Shown here: one piece after another, positions 1 to 13,619 of the stretch
How positions within the stretch are numbered: position 1 is the stretch's first letter
Layout of the letters: every line of letters starts with the position of its first letter
Source of the DNA: Cellulosimicrobium sp. CUA-896
GTDB lineage: Bacteria; Actinomycetota; Actinomycetes; Actinomycetales; Cellulomonadaceae
DNA length: 64,000 bases
Direction: 5' to 3'
Assembly: GCF_001942335.1 (NCBI RefSeq)
Contig: NZ_MKKH01000078.1
Location: forward strand, 1 to 64,000
Notes under the pieces: model-generated
Database searches by the model: none
Told to the model about the DNA's origin: nothing
The model's input: the letters and a program-made list of their open reading frames with translations, nothing else
Translations under genes and position numbers: made by a program

Positions 1-20
1 TGGTGGTGGGCGTTGTTCTT

Positions 21-1677
<1,657 letters not shown>

Positions 1678-2183
1678 GCTCACAGCGCACGCGGCGCCCC
1701 TTCGGGGTGCTGGGTGTGGTGGCCACGGCCCACGCCGTTCGCGTGTGGGGGTGGTTGCTCATGGGTGGAACGTTGACGAAGGAGCTCGTGTCCTTGCGCT
1801 GGTGTCAGTACCTGCGCCGGCCCGCACCTGTGTGGTGTGGGTGGGTGTGGTGGAACCTCACGGCGGCAGGGGTGCGGGGTCGTCGAGCACACTGTTGGGT
1901 CCTCAGGTCGCCGGCCACGGTTGGTGGTGGTGCCTGGTACGGGTCGGTCCGTGGATCACGAACCGCTCGCCCTTCCTCGAGTGCTGGACCTGAGGGGTCG
2001 GTGCGCCGGGGGGCCTGGGGTGGGTAGGCGGGTCCGGGTGCGGGTCGGGGTCGTTGGTTGTTTGAGAACTGCACAGTGGACGCGAGCATCTTTGAAGTGA
2101 TCAAGATGCGGATCCCGCGGGTTCCTTCGGGGGCCGGTGGGTGATGTTTCTTGGTCTCTGCGAAATAGTAGTTGTGGTTGTTG
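1678..2183 (+). other. 16S-23S internal transcribed spacer without tRNA genes
   Basis: About 500 nt between the second 16S end and the 23S start. I see no cloverleaf, no tRNA-Ile or tRNA-Ala and no CCA-like end, as is usual for actinobacterial spacers. The 3' part contains a boxA-like TTGTTTGAGAACT sequence (2058-2070) that runs directly into the left arm of the 23S processing stem (2066-2084). The first half is GT/GC-rich and shows nothing further that I can name. Confidence 0.8.
2058..2084 (+). promoter_or_regulatory. boxA-like antitermination site and left arm of pre-23S processing stem
   Basis: TTGTTTGAGAACT (2058-2070) resembles the boxA antitermination element found in actinobacterial rrn spacers. 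The overlapping 19-nt arm 2066-2084 (GAACTGCACAGTGGACGCG) is the reverse complement, with one wobble, of 5303-5321 just past the 23S 3' end. That is the expected geometry of the RNase III stem that releases pre-23S. The complementarity is seen directly; the processing role is inferred from other bacteria. Confidence 0.75.
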
Positions 2184-5282
<3,099 letters not shown>

Positions 5283-5302
5283 ACCCACTCAACACTTTGC
5301 TA

Positions 5303-5321
5303 CGCGTCCACTGTGCGGTTC
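5303..5321 (+). other. right arm of pre-23S processing stem
   Basis: CGCGTCCACTGTGCGGTTC is the reverse complement of 2066-2084 apart from one G-U pair. Together the two arms would bring the 23S ends into one long helix, the usual RNase III substrate. It lies in the ~100-nt spacer between 23S and 5S, which contains no other feature I recognise. Confidence 0.75.
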
Positions 5322-5386
5322 CCGAACCACCAACCCACCACCCCCACACGCGGGGGCGGTGCCCGGGATTGACACGGTTCCATACA

Positions 5387-5504
5387 GTTACGGCGGTCAC
5401 AGCGAAGGGGAAACGCCCGGTCCCATACCGAACCCGGAAGCTAAGCCTTCAGCGCCGATGGTACTGCCCTGGAGACGGGGTGGGAGAGTAGGACGCCGCC
5501 GGAC
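5387..5504 (+). rRNA. rrf: 5S ribosomal RNA
   Basis: About 118 nt starting GTTACGGCGGTCACAGCG and ending GTAGGACGCCGCCGGAC. The internal motif CCCGGTCCCATACCGAACCC and the loop GGGTGGGAGAGTAGG are diagnostic of 5S rRNA. It lies about 100 nt after 23S in the usual order and is followed by a strong terminator hairpin. Ends are estimated from family conservation. Confidence 0.95.
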
Positions 5505-5514
5505 AACCCTTCAC

Positions 5515-5545
5515 CGAAGGCCCACCCCACGGGGTGGGCCTTCGG
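5515..5545 (+). terminator. rRNA operon terminator hairpin
   Basis: CGAAGGCCCACCCC-ACGG-GGTGGGCCTTCG forms a 13-14 bp stem with a tiny loop right after 5S. It has no clear U-tract, as is common for actinobacterial intrinsic terminators. Confidence 0.85.
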
Positions 5546-5595
5546 CATGTCCGCACCCGGTTCCGTGCGCCCCTGTCGGGGCGCCGGCGCCCCTC

Positions 5596-5601
5596 TAGAA
5601 T
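5596..5601 (+). promoter_or_regulatory. -10 hexamer for leaderless gatC transcript
   Basis: TAGAAT lies exactly 7 nt before the gatC ATG at 5609, so transcription would begin at or next to the start codon. No Shine-Dalgarno sequence precedes gatC, which supports leaderless initiation. The same arrangement recurs before many genes in this window. Confidence 0.6.
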
Positions 5602-5608
5602 GGCCAGC

Positions 5609-5905
5609 ATGTCCACCATCTCTCGAGACGAGGTCGCGCGCGTCGCCGCGCTGGCCCGCATCGACCTGCGACCCGAGGAGCTGGACCGGCTCGCGGGCGA
5701 GCTCGACGTCATCGTCGACGCCATCGCCAAGGTCAGCGAGGTCGCCACGCCCGACGTCCCCGCGACGAGCCACCCGCTCCCGCTGACCAACGTCTTCCGG
5801 GACGACGTCCCGGTGGCTGCGCTGCCGGTCGAGGAGGTCCTCGCCGCCGCGCCGTCGGCGGAGGCCGGCCGTTTCGCGGTGCCGCAGATCCTCGGGGAGG
5901 AATGA
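5609..5905 (+). CDS. gatC: Asp/Glu-tRNA amidotransferase subunit C
   Basis: Small structural subunit (98 aa) of the GatCAB amidotransferase, which converts Glu-tRNA(Gln) and Asp-tRNA(Asn) to Gln- and Asn-tRNA. The sequence [20 protein letters not shown], the helix with L-x-x-I/V repeats and the C-terminal LP/NVFRDD segment are typical of GatC. I chose the ATG at 5609 because it gives the conserved MST-start and sits 7 nt after TAGAAT; an in-frame ATG at 5600 is the alternative. Its stop overlaps the gatA start (ATGA), so the two are translationally coupled. First gene of gatCAB. Confidence 0.93.
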   Translation: MSTISRDEVARVAALARIDLRPEELDRLAGELDVIVDAIAKVSEVATPDVPATSHPLPLTNVFRDDVPVAALPVEEVLAAAPSAEAGRFAVPQILGEE

Positions 5906-7440
5906 TGACCGACGACCTGACGCGGCGGTCCGCCGCGGACCTCGCCGCACGCCTCGACGCGGGTGACGTGAGCAGCGTGGACGTGACGCAGGCTCACCTC
6001 GACCGGATCGCTGCCGTCGACGGCGCGGTCAACGCCTTCCTCCACGTCAACGCCGACGACGCGCTCGCGACGGCGCGGGACGTGGACGCCCGGCGCGCGG
6101 CGGGCGAGGAGCTGCACCCGCTCGCGGGCGTGCCGATCGCGGTGAAGGACGTCGTCGTCACCCGGGGCATGCCGACGACCGCCGGCTCGAGGATCCTCGA
6201 GGGCTGGGTGCCCCCGTACGACGCGACGCTCGTGGAGCGGATCCGCGCCGCGCGGCTTCCCATCCTCGGCAAGACGAACATGGACGAGTTCGCGATGGGC
6301 TCGTCGACCGAGCACTCCGCGTTCGGCAACACGCGGAACCCGTGGGACCTCGACCGCATCCCCGGCGGCTCGGGCGGAGGCTCCGCGGCGGCGGTCGCCG
6401 CCTTCGAGGCGCCGCTCGCGATCGGCACGGACACCGGCGGCTCGATCCGGCAGCCGGGCGCGGTGACCGGGACGGTCGGCGTCAAGCCGACGTACGGCGG
6501 CGTGTCCCGCTACGGGCTCATCGCGATGGCGTCGTCGCTCGACCAGGCGGGCCCCGTCACACGTACCGTGCTGGACTCCGCGCTGCTCCACGAGCTCGTC
6601 GGCGGCCACGACCCTCGCGACTCCACGTCGATCCGCGAGAAGGTCCCGGCGCTCGTCGAGGCCGCGCGCCGTGGCGCGACCGGTGACCTGCAGGGCGTCC
6701 GCGTCGGGGTCGTCAAGGAGCTCAGCGGCGAGGGGTACCAGGCGGGCGTGAGCGCCCGCTTCGCCGAGTCGCTCGATGTGCTGCAGGGCCTCGGGGCCGA
6801 GGTCGTCGAGGTCTCCTGCCCGCACTTCGACTACGCGCTCGGTGCGTACTACCTGATCATGCCGAGCGAGGCGTCCAGCAACCTCGCCAAGTTCGACGGC
6901 ATGCGGTTCGGCCTGCGGGTCGAGCCGGAGGACGGCCCCGTCACGGCGGAGCGCGTCATGGCCGCGACGCGCGGGGCCGGCTTCGGCGACGAGGTCAAGC
7001 GGCGCATCATCCTCGGCACGTACGCGCTGTCGGCGGGCTACTACGACGCCTACTACGGAAGCGCCCAGAAGGTTCGCACGCTCATCCAGCGCGACTTCGC
7101 CGCGGCGTTCGAGCAGGTCGACGTCCTCGTCTCGCCGACGGCGCCCACGACCGCCTTCCGCTTCGGCGAGAAGCTCGACGACCCGCTGGCGATGTACCTC
7201 AACGACGTCGCGACCATCCCCGCGAACCTCGCCGGGGTGCCCGGGATGTCGGTGCCGGCGGGGCTCTCGGACGACGGCCTGCCCGTCGGGTTCCAGGTGC
7301 TCGCGCCGGCCAAGGCCGACGACCGCATGTACCGGGTCGGTGCCGCCCTCGAGACGGCGCTCGAGACGAGGTGGGGCGGGCCGCTGCTCGACCGTGCCCC
7401 TGCGCTGCCGACCACCGAGCTGGAAGGGATGAGCCGATGA
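5902..7440 (+). CDS. gatA: Asp/Glu-tRNA amidotransferase subunit A
   Basis: Catalytic glutaminase/amidase subunit of GatCAB (512 aa), releasing ammonia from glutamine and channelling it to GatB. It is an amidase-signature protein with the Lys of PIAVKDV (about residue 82), the glycine/serine-rich [11 protein letters not shown] loop (about 155-165) and the nucleophile region [12 protein letters not shown] (about 175-186). These supply the Ser-cisSer-Lys triad. Full length for the family. It starts at ATG 5902 (or 5905) over the gatC stop with GGGGAGG just upstream, and ends in the gatB start (ATGA overlap). Presence of gatCAB implies the indirect route to Gln-tRNA and/or Asn-tRNA. Confidence 0.96.
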   Translation: MMTDDLTRRSAADLAARLDAGDVSSVDVTQAHLDRIAAVDGAVNAFLHVNADDALATARDVDARRAAGEELHPLAGVPIAVKDVVVTRGMPTTAGSRILEGWVPPYDATLVERIRAARLPILGKTNMDEFAMGSSTEHSAFGNTRNPWDLDRIPGGSGGGSAAAVAAFEAPLAIGTDTGGSIRQPGAVTGTVGVKPTYGGVSRYGLIAMASSLDQAGPVTRTVLDSALLHELVGGHDPRDSTSIREKVPALVEAARRGATGDLQGVRVGVVKELSGEGYQAGVSARFAESLDVLQGLGAEVVEVSCPHFDYALGAYYLIMPSEASSNLAKFDGMRFGLRVEPEDGPVTAERVMAATRGAGFGDEVKRRIILGTYALSAGYYDAYYGSAQKVRTLIQRDFAAAFEQVDVLVSPTAPTTAFRFGEKLDDPLAMYLNDVATIPANLAGVPGMSVPAGLSDDGLPVGFQVLAPAKADDRMYRVGAALETALETRWGGPLLDRAPALPTTELEGMSR

Positions 7441-8942
7441 CCGCCACGACCGTCGACCTCGTCGACTACGCGGACGCGACGCGTCGCTACGACCCGGTCA
7501 TCGGGATCGAGGTGCACGTGGAGCTGGGCACGGTCACCAAGATGTTCTGCCCGGCCGAGGTGAGCTTCGGCGCCGAGCCGAACACCCAGGTGACCCCCGT
7601 GTCGCTCGGCCTGCCGGGAGCCCTGCCGGTCGTCAACGGGAGGGCGGTCGAGTACGCGATCCGCATCGGGCTCGCGCTCAACTGCCAGATCGCCGAGAGC
7701 TGCCGGTTCGCGCGCAAGAACTACTTCTACCCGGACGTCCCGAAGAACTTCCAGACGTCGCAGTACGACGAGCCGATCGCGCACGACGGCTGGATCGACG
7801 TCGAGCTCGAGGACGGCACGGTGTTCCGCGTCGAGATCGAGCGCGCGCACATGGAGGAGGACGCCGGCAAGAACACGCACGTCGGCGGCGCGACCGGGCG
7901 CATCCACGGGGCCGAGTACTCCCTCGTCGACTACAACCGCGCGGGCATCCCGCTCGTCGAGATCGTCACGCGACCGATCACGGGTGCGGGCGACCGTGCC
8001 CCGGAGGTCGCGCGCGCGTACGTCCAGACGCTGCGCGACATCTTCCGCGCGCTCGACGTGTCGGAGGCCCGCATGGAGCGTGGCAACGTGCGCGCCGACG
8101 TGAACCTGTCGCTGCGCCCGTCCCCGGACTCCCCGCTCGGCACGCGCACCGAGACGAAGAACGTCAACTCGTTCCGGTCCGTCGAGCGCGCCGTGCGCTA
8201 CGAGATCTCGCGCCAGGCCGCGGTGCTCGACGCCGGCGGCGCCATCGTCCAGGAGACGCGGCACTGGCACGAGGACACGGGCATCACGACCTCGGGCCGT
8301 GTGAAGTCCGACGCCGAGGACTACCGCTACTTCCCCGAGCCCGACCTCGTGCCGGTCGCACCGCCGCGCGAGTGGGTCGAGGAGATCCGGGCAGCCCTGC
8401 CCGAGCTCCCGGTGGCGCGCCGTCGGCGGCTCCAGGGGGAGTGGGGCTACGCGGACGCGGAGATGCGCGACGTGGTCAACGCCGGGGCGATCGACCTCAT
8501 CGAGGCGACCGTGGCCGCGGGCGCGAGCCCGGCCGGCGCGCGCAAGTGGTGGATGGGCGAGCTCGCCCGCCGGGCGAAGCAGGACGGGGTGGACCTCGCC
8601 GACCTCGCGGTCTCGCCGGCCCAGGTCGCACAGCTCCAGAGTCTCGTCGACGCGGGGCGGCTCAACGACAAGCTCGCGCGGCAGGTGCTCGAGGGCGTGC
8701 TCGCCGGCGAGGGGGACCCGGAGCAGGTCGCCACCGCACGGGGTCTGGAGATCGTCTCCGACGACGGTGCCCTGCTCACCGCGATCGACGAGGCGCTCGC
8801 CGCGCAGCCCGACATCGTGGAGAAGGTGCGCGGCGGCAACCTCGGCCCGGTGGGCGCGATCATCGGCGCGGTCATGAAGGCGACCCGCGGGCAGGCGGAC
8901 GCCGGGCGCGTGCGCGAGCTCGTGCTCGAGCGGATCGGGTGA
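7437..8942 (+). CDS. gatB: Asp/Glu-tRNA amidotransferase subunit B
   Basis: tRNA-binding and kinase subunit of GatCAB (501 aa) that phosphorylates the mis-acylated Glu/Asp. The N-terminal cradle carries the signature [11 protein letters not shown] (about 21-31) and the [20 protein letters not shown] block. The C-terminal ~150 residues form the helical YqeY-like tail ([12 protein letters not shown]... [21 protein letters not shown]). Start ATG 7437 overlaps the gatA stop and has GGAAGGG 7-8 nt upstream. No frameshift seen. The next gene begins 4 nt after the stop and may be cotranscribed. Confidence 0.96.
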   Translation: MTATTVDLVDYADATRRYDPVIGIEVHVELGTVTKMFCPAEVSFGAEPNTQVTPVSLGLPGALPVVNGRAVEYAIRIGLALNCQIAESCRFARKNYFYPDVPKNFQTSQYDEPIAHDGWIDVELEDGTVFRVEIERAHMEEDAGKNTHVGGATGRIHGAEYSLVDYNRAGIPLVEIVTRPITGAGDRAPEVARAYVQTLRDIFRALDVSEARMERGNVRADVNLSLRPSPDSPLGTRTETKNVNSFRSVERAVRYEISRQAAVLDAGGAIVQETRHWHEDTGITTSGRVKSDAEDYRYFPEPDLVPVAPPREWVEEIRAALPELPVARRRRLQGEWGYADAEMRDVVNAGAIDLIEATVAAGASPAGARKWWMGELARRAKQDGVDLADLAVSPAQVAQLQSLVDAGRLNDKLARQVLEGVLAGEGDPEQVATARGLEIVSDDGALLTAIDEALAAQPDIVEKVRGGNLGPVGAIIGAVMKATRGQADAGRVRELVLERIG

Positions 8943-8946
8943 TCGC

Positions 8947-9552
8947 GTGACACGTGGCCCTGTGCTGCTGGGCGAGATGGTGCGGCTGCGGCCGATCGTG
9001 GCGGGTGACGCCGACCGGATGTGGGAGGCGCTCCAGGACCCGGAGTCGACCCGTCTGACCGGCACCACCGCGACGTTCACGCGCCCGCAGGTCGACGAAT
9101 GGGCAGCCACCGTCGGCGACCGTGAGGGGCGGTTCGACTGGGCGATCACTGCCGGCGCGATCCGTGACGGCCAGCTCGTCAGCGACGAGATGATCGGCGA
9201 GATCGTGCTCAACGACCTCGATCCCGACGCCCGCTCGGCGAACCTGCGTCTCGCCCTGCTGCCGAACTACCGCGGGCGCGGCTACGGCCGCGAGGCCATC
9301 TTCGAGGTGCTGCGGTTCGCGTTCGACGGGTCGACCGACGTCGACGGCGTCCGGCACGAGGGGCCGCACCTGCACCGGGTCAGCCTCGACGTGCTGAGCA
9401 TCAACCCGCGCGCCCGCATGCTCTACGAGTCGCTCGGCTTCCGTGAGGAGGGCCGCCTGCGCGACGTCTACCGCGACGGCGACGGCTGGGCGGACGCGAC
9501 GGTGATGAGCATCCTCGAGGACGAGTTCCGGGCTGGTCTGGGCTCGGCCTGA
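8947..9552 (+). CDS. GNAT-family N-acetyltransferase (RimJ/RimL-like)
   Basis: 201-aa acetyltransferase of the GNAT fold, probably using acetyl-CoA on an N-terminal or small-molecule amine; the substrate cannot be told from sequence. It opens LLGEMVRLRPIVAGDADRMW, the usual beta1-alpha1 of this group, and has the acetyl-CoA P-loop region LLPNYRGRGYGREAI (about 103-117) and the late SINPRARMLYESLGFREEG motif (about 152-170). GTG start 4 nt after gatB without an evident Shine-Dalgarno, so translation may be coupled to gatB. Followed by a strong hairpin. Confidence 0.85.
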   Translation: MTRGPVLLGEMVRLRPIVAGDADRMWEALQDPESTRLTGTTATFTRPQVDEWAATVGDREGRFDWAITAGAIRDGQLVSDEMIGEIVLNDLDPDARSANLRLALLPNYRGRGYGREAIFEVLRFAFDGSTDVDGVRHEGPHLHRVSLDVLSINPRARMLYESLGFREEGRLRDVYRDGDGWADATVMSILEDEFRAGLGSA

Positions 9553-9576
9553 GACCTTCCCAGCCGATCACTGCGT

Positions 9577-9607
9577 CGGGGCCTGGCGGCATTGCCGCTG
9601 GGCCCCG
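9577..9607 (+). terminator. terminator hairpin after the gat operon
   Basis: CGGGGCC (9577-9583) pairs with GGCCCCG (9601-9607), and the inner GCGGCA/TTGCCGC extends the stem. It lies about 25 nt after the GNAT stop. No U-tract. Confidence 0.7.
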
Positions 9608-10003
9608 ATGTCCGCCGGCCTCTTGTAAGAGCGCCCCCGGTGCCGGCGCGCGCGAGTCACGCCAGAGCGAGTGCTTCGTCGGCGCGCCTGGTCGCCGTCC
9701 CGCTGGAGTGGGCCGCGACGACGCGTGGCAGTACTTCAGTTCAGCGCTCCTGCATCTCCAATGGTAGGTGCGTTGTGCGCGCCGCCATGCCTCTACTGAG
9801 GTCTTCTGGGGCGGCGCAGCCATGGCACGCCCACCTGAGTCGCGGCATTGGCATGAAGTCACTCGTTCGACGACGCGATCAATCGACGACTCGATTTCAC
9901 CCTTCATTGCGGCCGTTTCGCCCGGTTGCCCCTGTACACGTGAAGAGAACCTAGTGCCAGACTGCACATCACGGTTTTGCCTCTTCAACGCAATGGAGCG
10001 TCT
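9608..10003. other. intergenic region, no gene recognised
   Basis: About 400 nt between the terminator and the Ltp-domain gene. Short open frames occur on both strands, but none has a recognisable protein, good codon bias or a ribosome site. Composition is less GC-rich than the surrounding genes, especially after 9880 (AT-rich stretches such as GAAGAGAACCTAGTGCC). The promoter for the gene at 10004 should be here, but I cannot fix it with confidence. Confidence 0.6.
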
Positions 10004-10849
10004 ATGTCAGCGCGATACAACCCCCCGCCCAACTGGCCACCACCGCCTGCGGGATGGAACCCGCCGCCGGGCTGGATCCCGGACCCATCATGGGGGCCGG
10101 CTCCGCAAGGGTGGCAGTTCTGGGTCGAGGACACGGGCACGTCGCCGGAAGCACCGGCGCCCTCGTCCGCCGGCGTGAAGAGGGACTCCGCGAAAGACGA
10201 TCCGGCGAGCAACACACTCGAGAAGAAGTCGTGGTTTGCTCGGCACAAGTTGCTGACAGCGGTTGGGGCCTTCGTCCTGCTCGTAGCGGCCATCGGGGCG
10301 CTGAACGGTGCCGGTGACGGGACCCCGGACGACATCGCAGCCGCTCCGGTGACGACAGCGGACGCGCGCGAGGAAGCGGAACCCGCGGAGGAAGCCGCCC
10401 TCGATGAGCAGGAACAGGCGGAGCGTCGAGCTGCGGAAGAAGCGGAGGCGGCAGCGAAAGCGGAGGAAGAGCGTCTTGCAGAGGAGGAACGCCTAGCTGA
10501 GGAAGCCGCCGCGGCCGAGGCGGCCGCGGCCGAGGCTGCTCGAATCGGCTCAGTGGCTCAGCAGAACGCGTACCGCTCGGCAACGGACTACCTCGACTAC
10601 TCCGCATTCTCTCGCTCGGGCCTCATCGACCAGCTCGAGTTCGAAGGCTTCAGCACGGGCGATGCCGAGTTCGGGATCGCGCGCCTCGAGAGCGAAGGTG
10701 GCGTCGACTGGAATGCTCAGGCCGCAGCAAGCGCTGCGAACTATCTCGAATACACGTCCTTCTCCCGCTTTGGGCTGATCGACCAACTCGTCTTCGAGGG
10801 CTTCACTGCGGAACAGGCCGAGTACGGCGTGAGTACAACAGGGCTGTAG
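10004..10849 (+). CDS. membrane-anchored protein with two C-terminal Ltp repeats
   Basis: 281-aa protein of unknown function. Residues 1-45 are Pro/Trp-rich (PPNWPPPPAGWNPPPGW) as in many actinobacterial envelope proteins. One transmembrane helix lies at about 83-103 (LLTAVGAFVLLVAAIGAL). An Ala/Glu-rich segment at about 118-182 probably forms a coiled coil. Two ~42-residue repeats follow, each with a (Y)L-x-Y-(S/T)-x-FSR-x-GLIDQL-x-FEGF core. These match the Ltp ('host cell surface-exposed lipoprotein') domain, known from streptococcal phage TP-J34 superinfection exclusion and found in many actinobacterial chromosomes. No lipobox is visible. ATG 10004 has GGAG 6 nt upstream. Codon use is less GC-extreme than its neighbours, hinting at acquisition. 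Confidence 0.8.
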   Translation: MSARYNPPPNWPPPPAGWNPPPGWIPDPSWGPAPQGWQFWVEDTGTSPEAPAPSSAGVKRDSAKDDPASNTLEKKSWFARHKLLTAVGAFVLLVAAIGALNGAGDGTPDDIAAAPVTTADAREEAEPAEEAALDEQEQAERRAAEEAEAAAKAEEERLAEEERLAEEAAAAEAAAAEAARIGSVAQQNAYRSATDYLDYSAFSRSGLIDQLEFEGFSTGDAEFGIARLESEGGVDWNAQAAASAANYLEYTSFSRFGLIDQLVFEGFTAEQAEYGVSTTGL

Positions 10850-11159
10850 ACGATTTCGACCCTTACGCGCTTGTGCGACCAGCTTGAGATGCAACGGGCC
10901 CGACGGGTCGGTTCACTGCCGACAGATGTCATTACTCTTCGACCACAGGAATCTCGTCATCACGGTGAAGTCGCAATGGCGTGACGAGCGAGGTTCGAAC
11001 GGACCTTTCGGCTCTCGCTCCAAACCGCAAGCCGGGTCGGAGACGGCTCTCGACACAAGCAGCGGATCACCGTCCTTGGTGTGGCCTGGCCGCGCGAGGC
11101 CCGGCAGCATCACTGCCGGGCTTCGCTCCATCGCGGACGCAGTCGCTTCGTCTTCGCGC
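10850..11159. other. convergent intergenic region
   Basis: 310 nt between the Ltp gene (plus) and the SRPBCC gene (minus). It holds one clear hairpin (11094-11126, separate entry). The rest shows no gene, repeat or RNA I recognise; base composition is more AT-rich than average up to about 10990. Confidence 0.6.
11094..11126. terminator. bidirectional terminator hairpin
   Basis: GCGAGGCCCGGCAG-CATCA-CTGCCGGGCTTCGC gives a 14-bp stem with one G-U pair and a 5-nt loop, placed between two convergent genes. It can serve both strands. Confidence 0.75.
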
Positions 11160-11649
11160 TCAGGCGGTCGCGGCGAGGAGCTCGTCGAGCTTCTCGTAGC
11201 CCTCGCGGACGCGACCTCCATGCCGCTCGCGACGAACGCGTCGCGCCCCTCGAACGAGTCGACCAGCGAGGTCGACGTGAGGCGGCACCGGCCGTCGGGC
11301 AGGTCCTCGAACTCGAGGCGGTCGAGCGAGACGCCGTCAGGGAACCCTTCGTAGGCGAACGTCTGGACGATGAGCCGGTCCGGCCGGACCTCGTGGACGC
11401 TTCCGAAGAACGCGTACTCGGACCCGTCGCGTCGACGTGGACGTACCGGTACGCGCCGCCGGTCCGGACGTCCCACTGCTCGTTGCGCTGCGTGAGGCCC
11501 CGGGGCCCGTTCCAGCGGGCGAACAGGTCCGGGTCGGTGTGGGCGCGGAACACCGTCGCCGCGGGTGCGTCGAACTCGCGCACGAGGCGCACGCTCGGGA
11601 CGTCGGTGGGAAGGACGATCTCGGTCTCGTGGGTGCCGGTGGTGCTCAT
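11160..11649 (-). CDS. SRPBCC/AHSA1-family protein, broken by two 1-nt deletions in this sequence
   Basis: START/SRPBCC-fold protein (about 163 aa when repaired) of the activator-of-Hsp90-ATPase-like group often paired with ArsR regulators; ligand unknown. The N-terminal part (VRLVREFDAPAATVFRAHTD, about 19-38) and the middle (EYAFFGSVHEVRPDRLIVQTF region) are in different frames. They are joined by restoring one base near 11428 (CGCGGAC read as CGCGAC). A second missing base near 11213 restores the tail REGYEKLDELLAATA. Start ATG 11649 overlaps the arsR stop (ATGA), so it is the second gene of the arsR operon and is presumably controlled by it. I regard the breaks as sequence errors. Confidence 0.75.
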
Positions 11650-12011
11650 GATGCTTCTCCGTTCGTCGCGATCTCCGGGCGGCCCGCTCGGTCGGGCAAC
11701 CCGTCCAGGACGTCGTCGAGGCGGCGGAAGCGGTCCTCGGCCTGCCGCCGGTACCGCTCGATCCATCTCGTCATGAGATCGAGCACCTCCGCCTCGAGCT
11801 GCACGGGGGCGCGGCGTGCGTCCGTCGTGCGGGAGACCAGGCCGGCGTCCTGCAGCACCCGCAGGTGCTTGGAGACCGCCTGGACGGACATGTCGTAGGG
11901 CTGCGCGAGCTCGCCCACCGTCGCGTCCGACGACGCGAGGCGGGCCACCATGTCCCGACGTGTCGGGTCGGCCAGGGCCGCGAACACGCGGGACAGCGGG
12001 TCGGCGCTCAC
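11646..12011 (-). CDS. ArsR/SmtB-family winged-helix repressor
   Basis: 121-aa regulator with the ArsR winged helix: FAALADPTRRDMVARLASSD (about 9-28), the recognition helix around MSVQAVSKHLRVLQDAGLVS (about 41-60) and the wing TTDARRAPVQL. There are no metal-binding cysteines, so this is not a metal sensor; it belongs to the group paired with SRPBCC proteins. I chose GTG 12011 because AAGGAGGA sits 4-5 nt upstream; an ATG at 12032 is in frame but lacks that spacing. It overlaps the SRPBCC gene. Two perfect CAACC-N4-GGTTG palindromes in its promoter are the likely operators, so autoregulation is probable. Confidence 0.9.
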   Translation of the reverse strand: MSADPLSRVFAALADPTRRDMVARLASSDATVGELAQPYDMSVQAVSKHLRVLQDAGLVSRTTDARRAPVQLEAEVLDLMTRWIERYRRQAEDRFRRLDDVLDGLPDRAGRPEIATNGEAS

Positions 12012-12045
12012 CGGTCCTCCTTCGTCGTACACCCGGCGGGTTCAT

Positions 12046-12106
12046 CAACCATCCGGTTGTCATCGACGGTACGCCGGGCGCCGCAACGTCGTCAACCCCT
12101 TGGTTG
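12046..12106 (-). promoter_or_regulatory. arsR promoter with two CAACC-N4-GGTTG operators
   Basis: On the minus strand a -35 TTGACG (12095-12090) and -10 TACCGT (12071-12066) are separated by 18 bp. Two perfect 14-bp palindromes flank them: CAACCCCTTGGTTG (12093-12106), overlapping the -35, and CAACCATCCGGTTG (12046-12059), just downstream of the -10. Their centres are 47 bp apart. Placement over the -35 and the start site is that expected for repression by the adjacent ArsR protein. Confidence 0.75.
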
Positions 12107-12132
12107 TGAAGAAGGCCAACGGCCCCCGTGGT

Positions 12133-12154
12133 GGTGCGGCGCGCAGGCCGCACC
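12133..12154 (-). terminator. hairpin downstream of the photolyase gene
   Basis: GGTGCGGC (12133-12140) pairs with GCCGCACC (12147-12154) around a 6-nt loop, about 27 nt after the photolyase stop on the minus strand. No U-tract; moderate support as a terminator. Confidence 0.5.
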
Positions 12155-12180
12155 GCGCGGGCCGCGGCGGCGGACGAGCG

Positions 12181-13567
12181 TCAGCGACGCCGGGCGCGCT
12201 CGAAGTCGTCGAGCGAGACGCGACGCTCCTCGGCGTGGTCGACGATCGGCGCGGGGTACCCGGGCGGCTGCTCGCGCAGCTTCCACGGCTCGTGCACGCG
12301 CGGCCCCTCGACGCCGCGCAGCTCGGGAACCCAGCGGCGGACGTACCGACCGTCCGGGTCGAACTTCTTGCCCTGCGTCACCGGGTTGAAGATCCGGAAG
12401 TAGGGGGCGGCGTCGCGTCCGGTGCCGGCGACCCACTGCCAGTTGAGCTGGTTCTGGGACACGTCACCGTCGGCGAGGTGCGCCATGAAGTGCGCCGCGC
12501 CGCGCTGCCAGCGCACGTGCAGGTCCTTGACGAGGAACGAGGCCACCACCATCCGCACGCGGTTGTGCATCCACCCCTCGCCGAGCAGCTGACGCATGCC
12601 CGCGTCGACCAGGGGGTACCCGGTGCGCCCGGCCGCCCACGCCTCGAGATGCTCGTCCTCGACGTCGCCGCTCGCCCAGGCGTCCTCGGGCACGACGTCG
12701 CGCAGCGAGCGGTGCGCCGCACCGGCTGGTGGAACAGCACGTCGGCGTGGAACTCGCGCCAGGCCAGCTCCGACCGGTAGGCGAGCGCGTCGTCGGAGGG
12801 CGCACCCTCGTGCAGGGCGTCGCGCACGTCGGCGAGCAGCGTGCGCGGGTGCACCTCGCCCCACTTGAGCGGTACGGACATGACCGACGTCGCCGGGCGG
12901 TCCGGGCGGTCGCGCTCGCGCGCGTAGCCGGCGAGGTGGTCCTCGAGGAACGTGCGCCACCGGTGGCGCGCCGCGGCCTCGCCCGCGGGCGGCAGGTCTG
13001 CCTCGGTGCCGGGGTCCTCCGGGAGGCCGTCGGACCGCGCGTCGGCCCACGGGACCGACCGGGGGCGTGGTGCGGGGTCGCGCCAGCCGTGCTCGACCCA
13101 CGCGTCGCGGAACGGCGTGAACACCTTGTACGGCTCTCCCTGGCGGGTCAGCACGCGCCTGGTGCGACCGCGTAGGGCGAGCCGGTGCGCACGAGGCGGC
13201 CGCCGCCGTCGGGCAACGCCTGCTCGACCGCCGCGTCGCGCTGCACGCCGTACGGCTCGAAGCTCGCGGCCACGTGCACCTCACCCGCCTCGACCTCGCG
13301 CGCGACCGCGGGGACGACGTCGCGCGGGTCACCGTGCCGGACGACCAGCCGGCCCCCGGTGGCCTCGTCGAGCGCGGCGAGGCTGCGCGCGAGGTAGGAC
13401 CGGCGCGGTGCGCCGGCGGCGGCCCACAGGCGCGGGTCGAGGACGAAGAGCGGGACGACGTCGCCGTCCGCGGCGCGCGCGGCCTCGACGGCCGCGACGA
13501 GGGCCGGGTTGTCGCCGAGGCGCAGGTCGCGCCGGCACCACCAGATCGTGGACGCAGTCGTGGCCAT
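12181..13567 (-). CDS. phr: deoxyribodipyrimidine photolyase/cryptochrome family, broken by two 1-nt deletions in this sequence
   Basis: Flavoprotein that repairs cyclobutane pyrimidine dimers with light (about 462 aa when repaired). The N-terminal antenna domain starts STIWWCRRDLRLGDNPAL. The FAD domain shows the classic RTGYPLVDAGMRQL, HNRVRMVVASFLVKDL, W-x-RGAAHFM and N-W-QWVAGTGRDAAPYFRIFNP blocks. Missing bases near 13157 (GGCCGCG read GGCGCG) and near 12733 (CCCGG-type run) separate three reading frames; both are probable sequence errors. ATG 13567 lies 6 nt after TAGCGT on the minus strand (13579-13574), so the mRNA is probably leaderless. Class I CPD versus (6-4) specificity is not resolved. 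Confidence 0.88.
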
Positions 13568-13573
13568 CCGGTC

Positions 13574-13579
13574 ACGCTA
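13574..13579 (-). promoter_or_regulatory. -10 hexamer for leaderless photolyase transcript
   Basis: TAGCGT on the minus strand is followed by 6 nt and then the phr ATG, the same spacing seen before many genes here. Confidence 0.5.
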
Positions 13580-13619
13580 ACGGTCGCAGGTAACCCCCGC
13601 CGGTGGAAGCATCGAGAAC

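Noticed and set aside
9592-9954. 120-codon plus-strand frame between the GNAT and Ltp genes
   Set aside because: No ribosome site, no family resemblance and an Arg/Pro/Ser-rich composition typical of random high-GC frames.
10004-10849. Prophage remnant around the Ltp gene
   Set aside because: No integrase, structural or att-like sequences are nearby; only the Ltp domain itself hints at phage biology.
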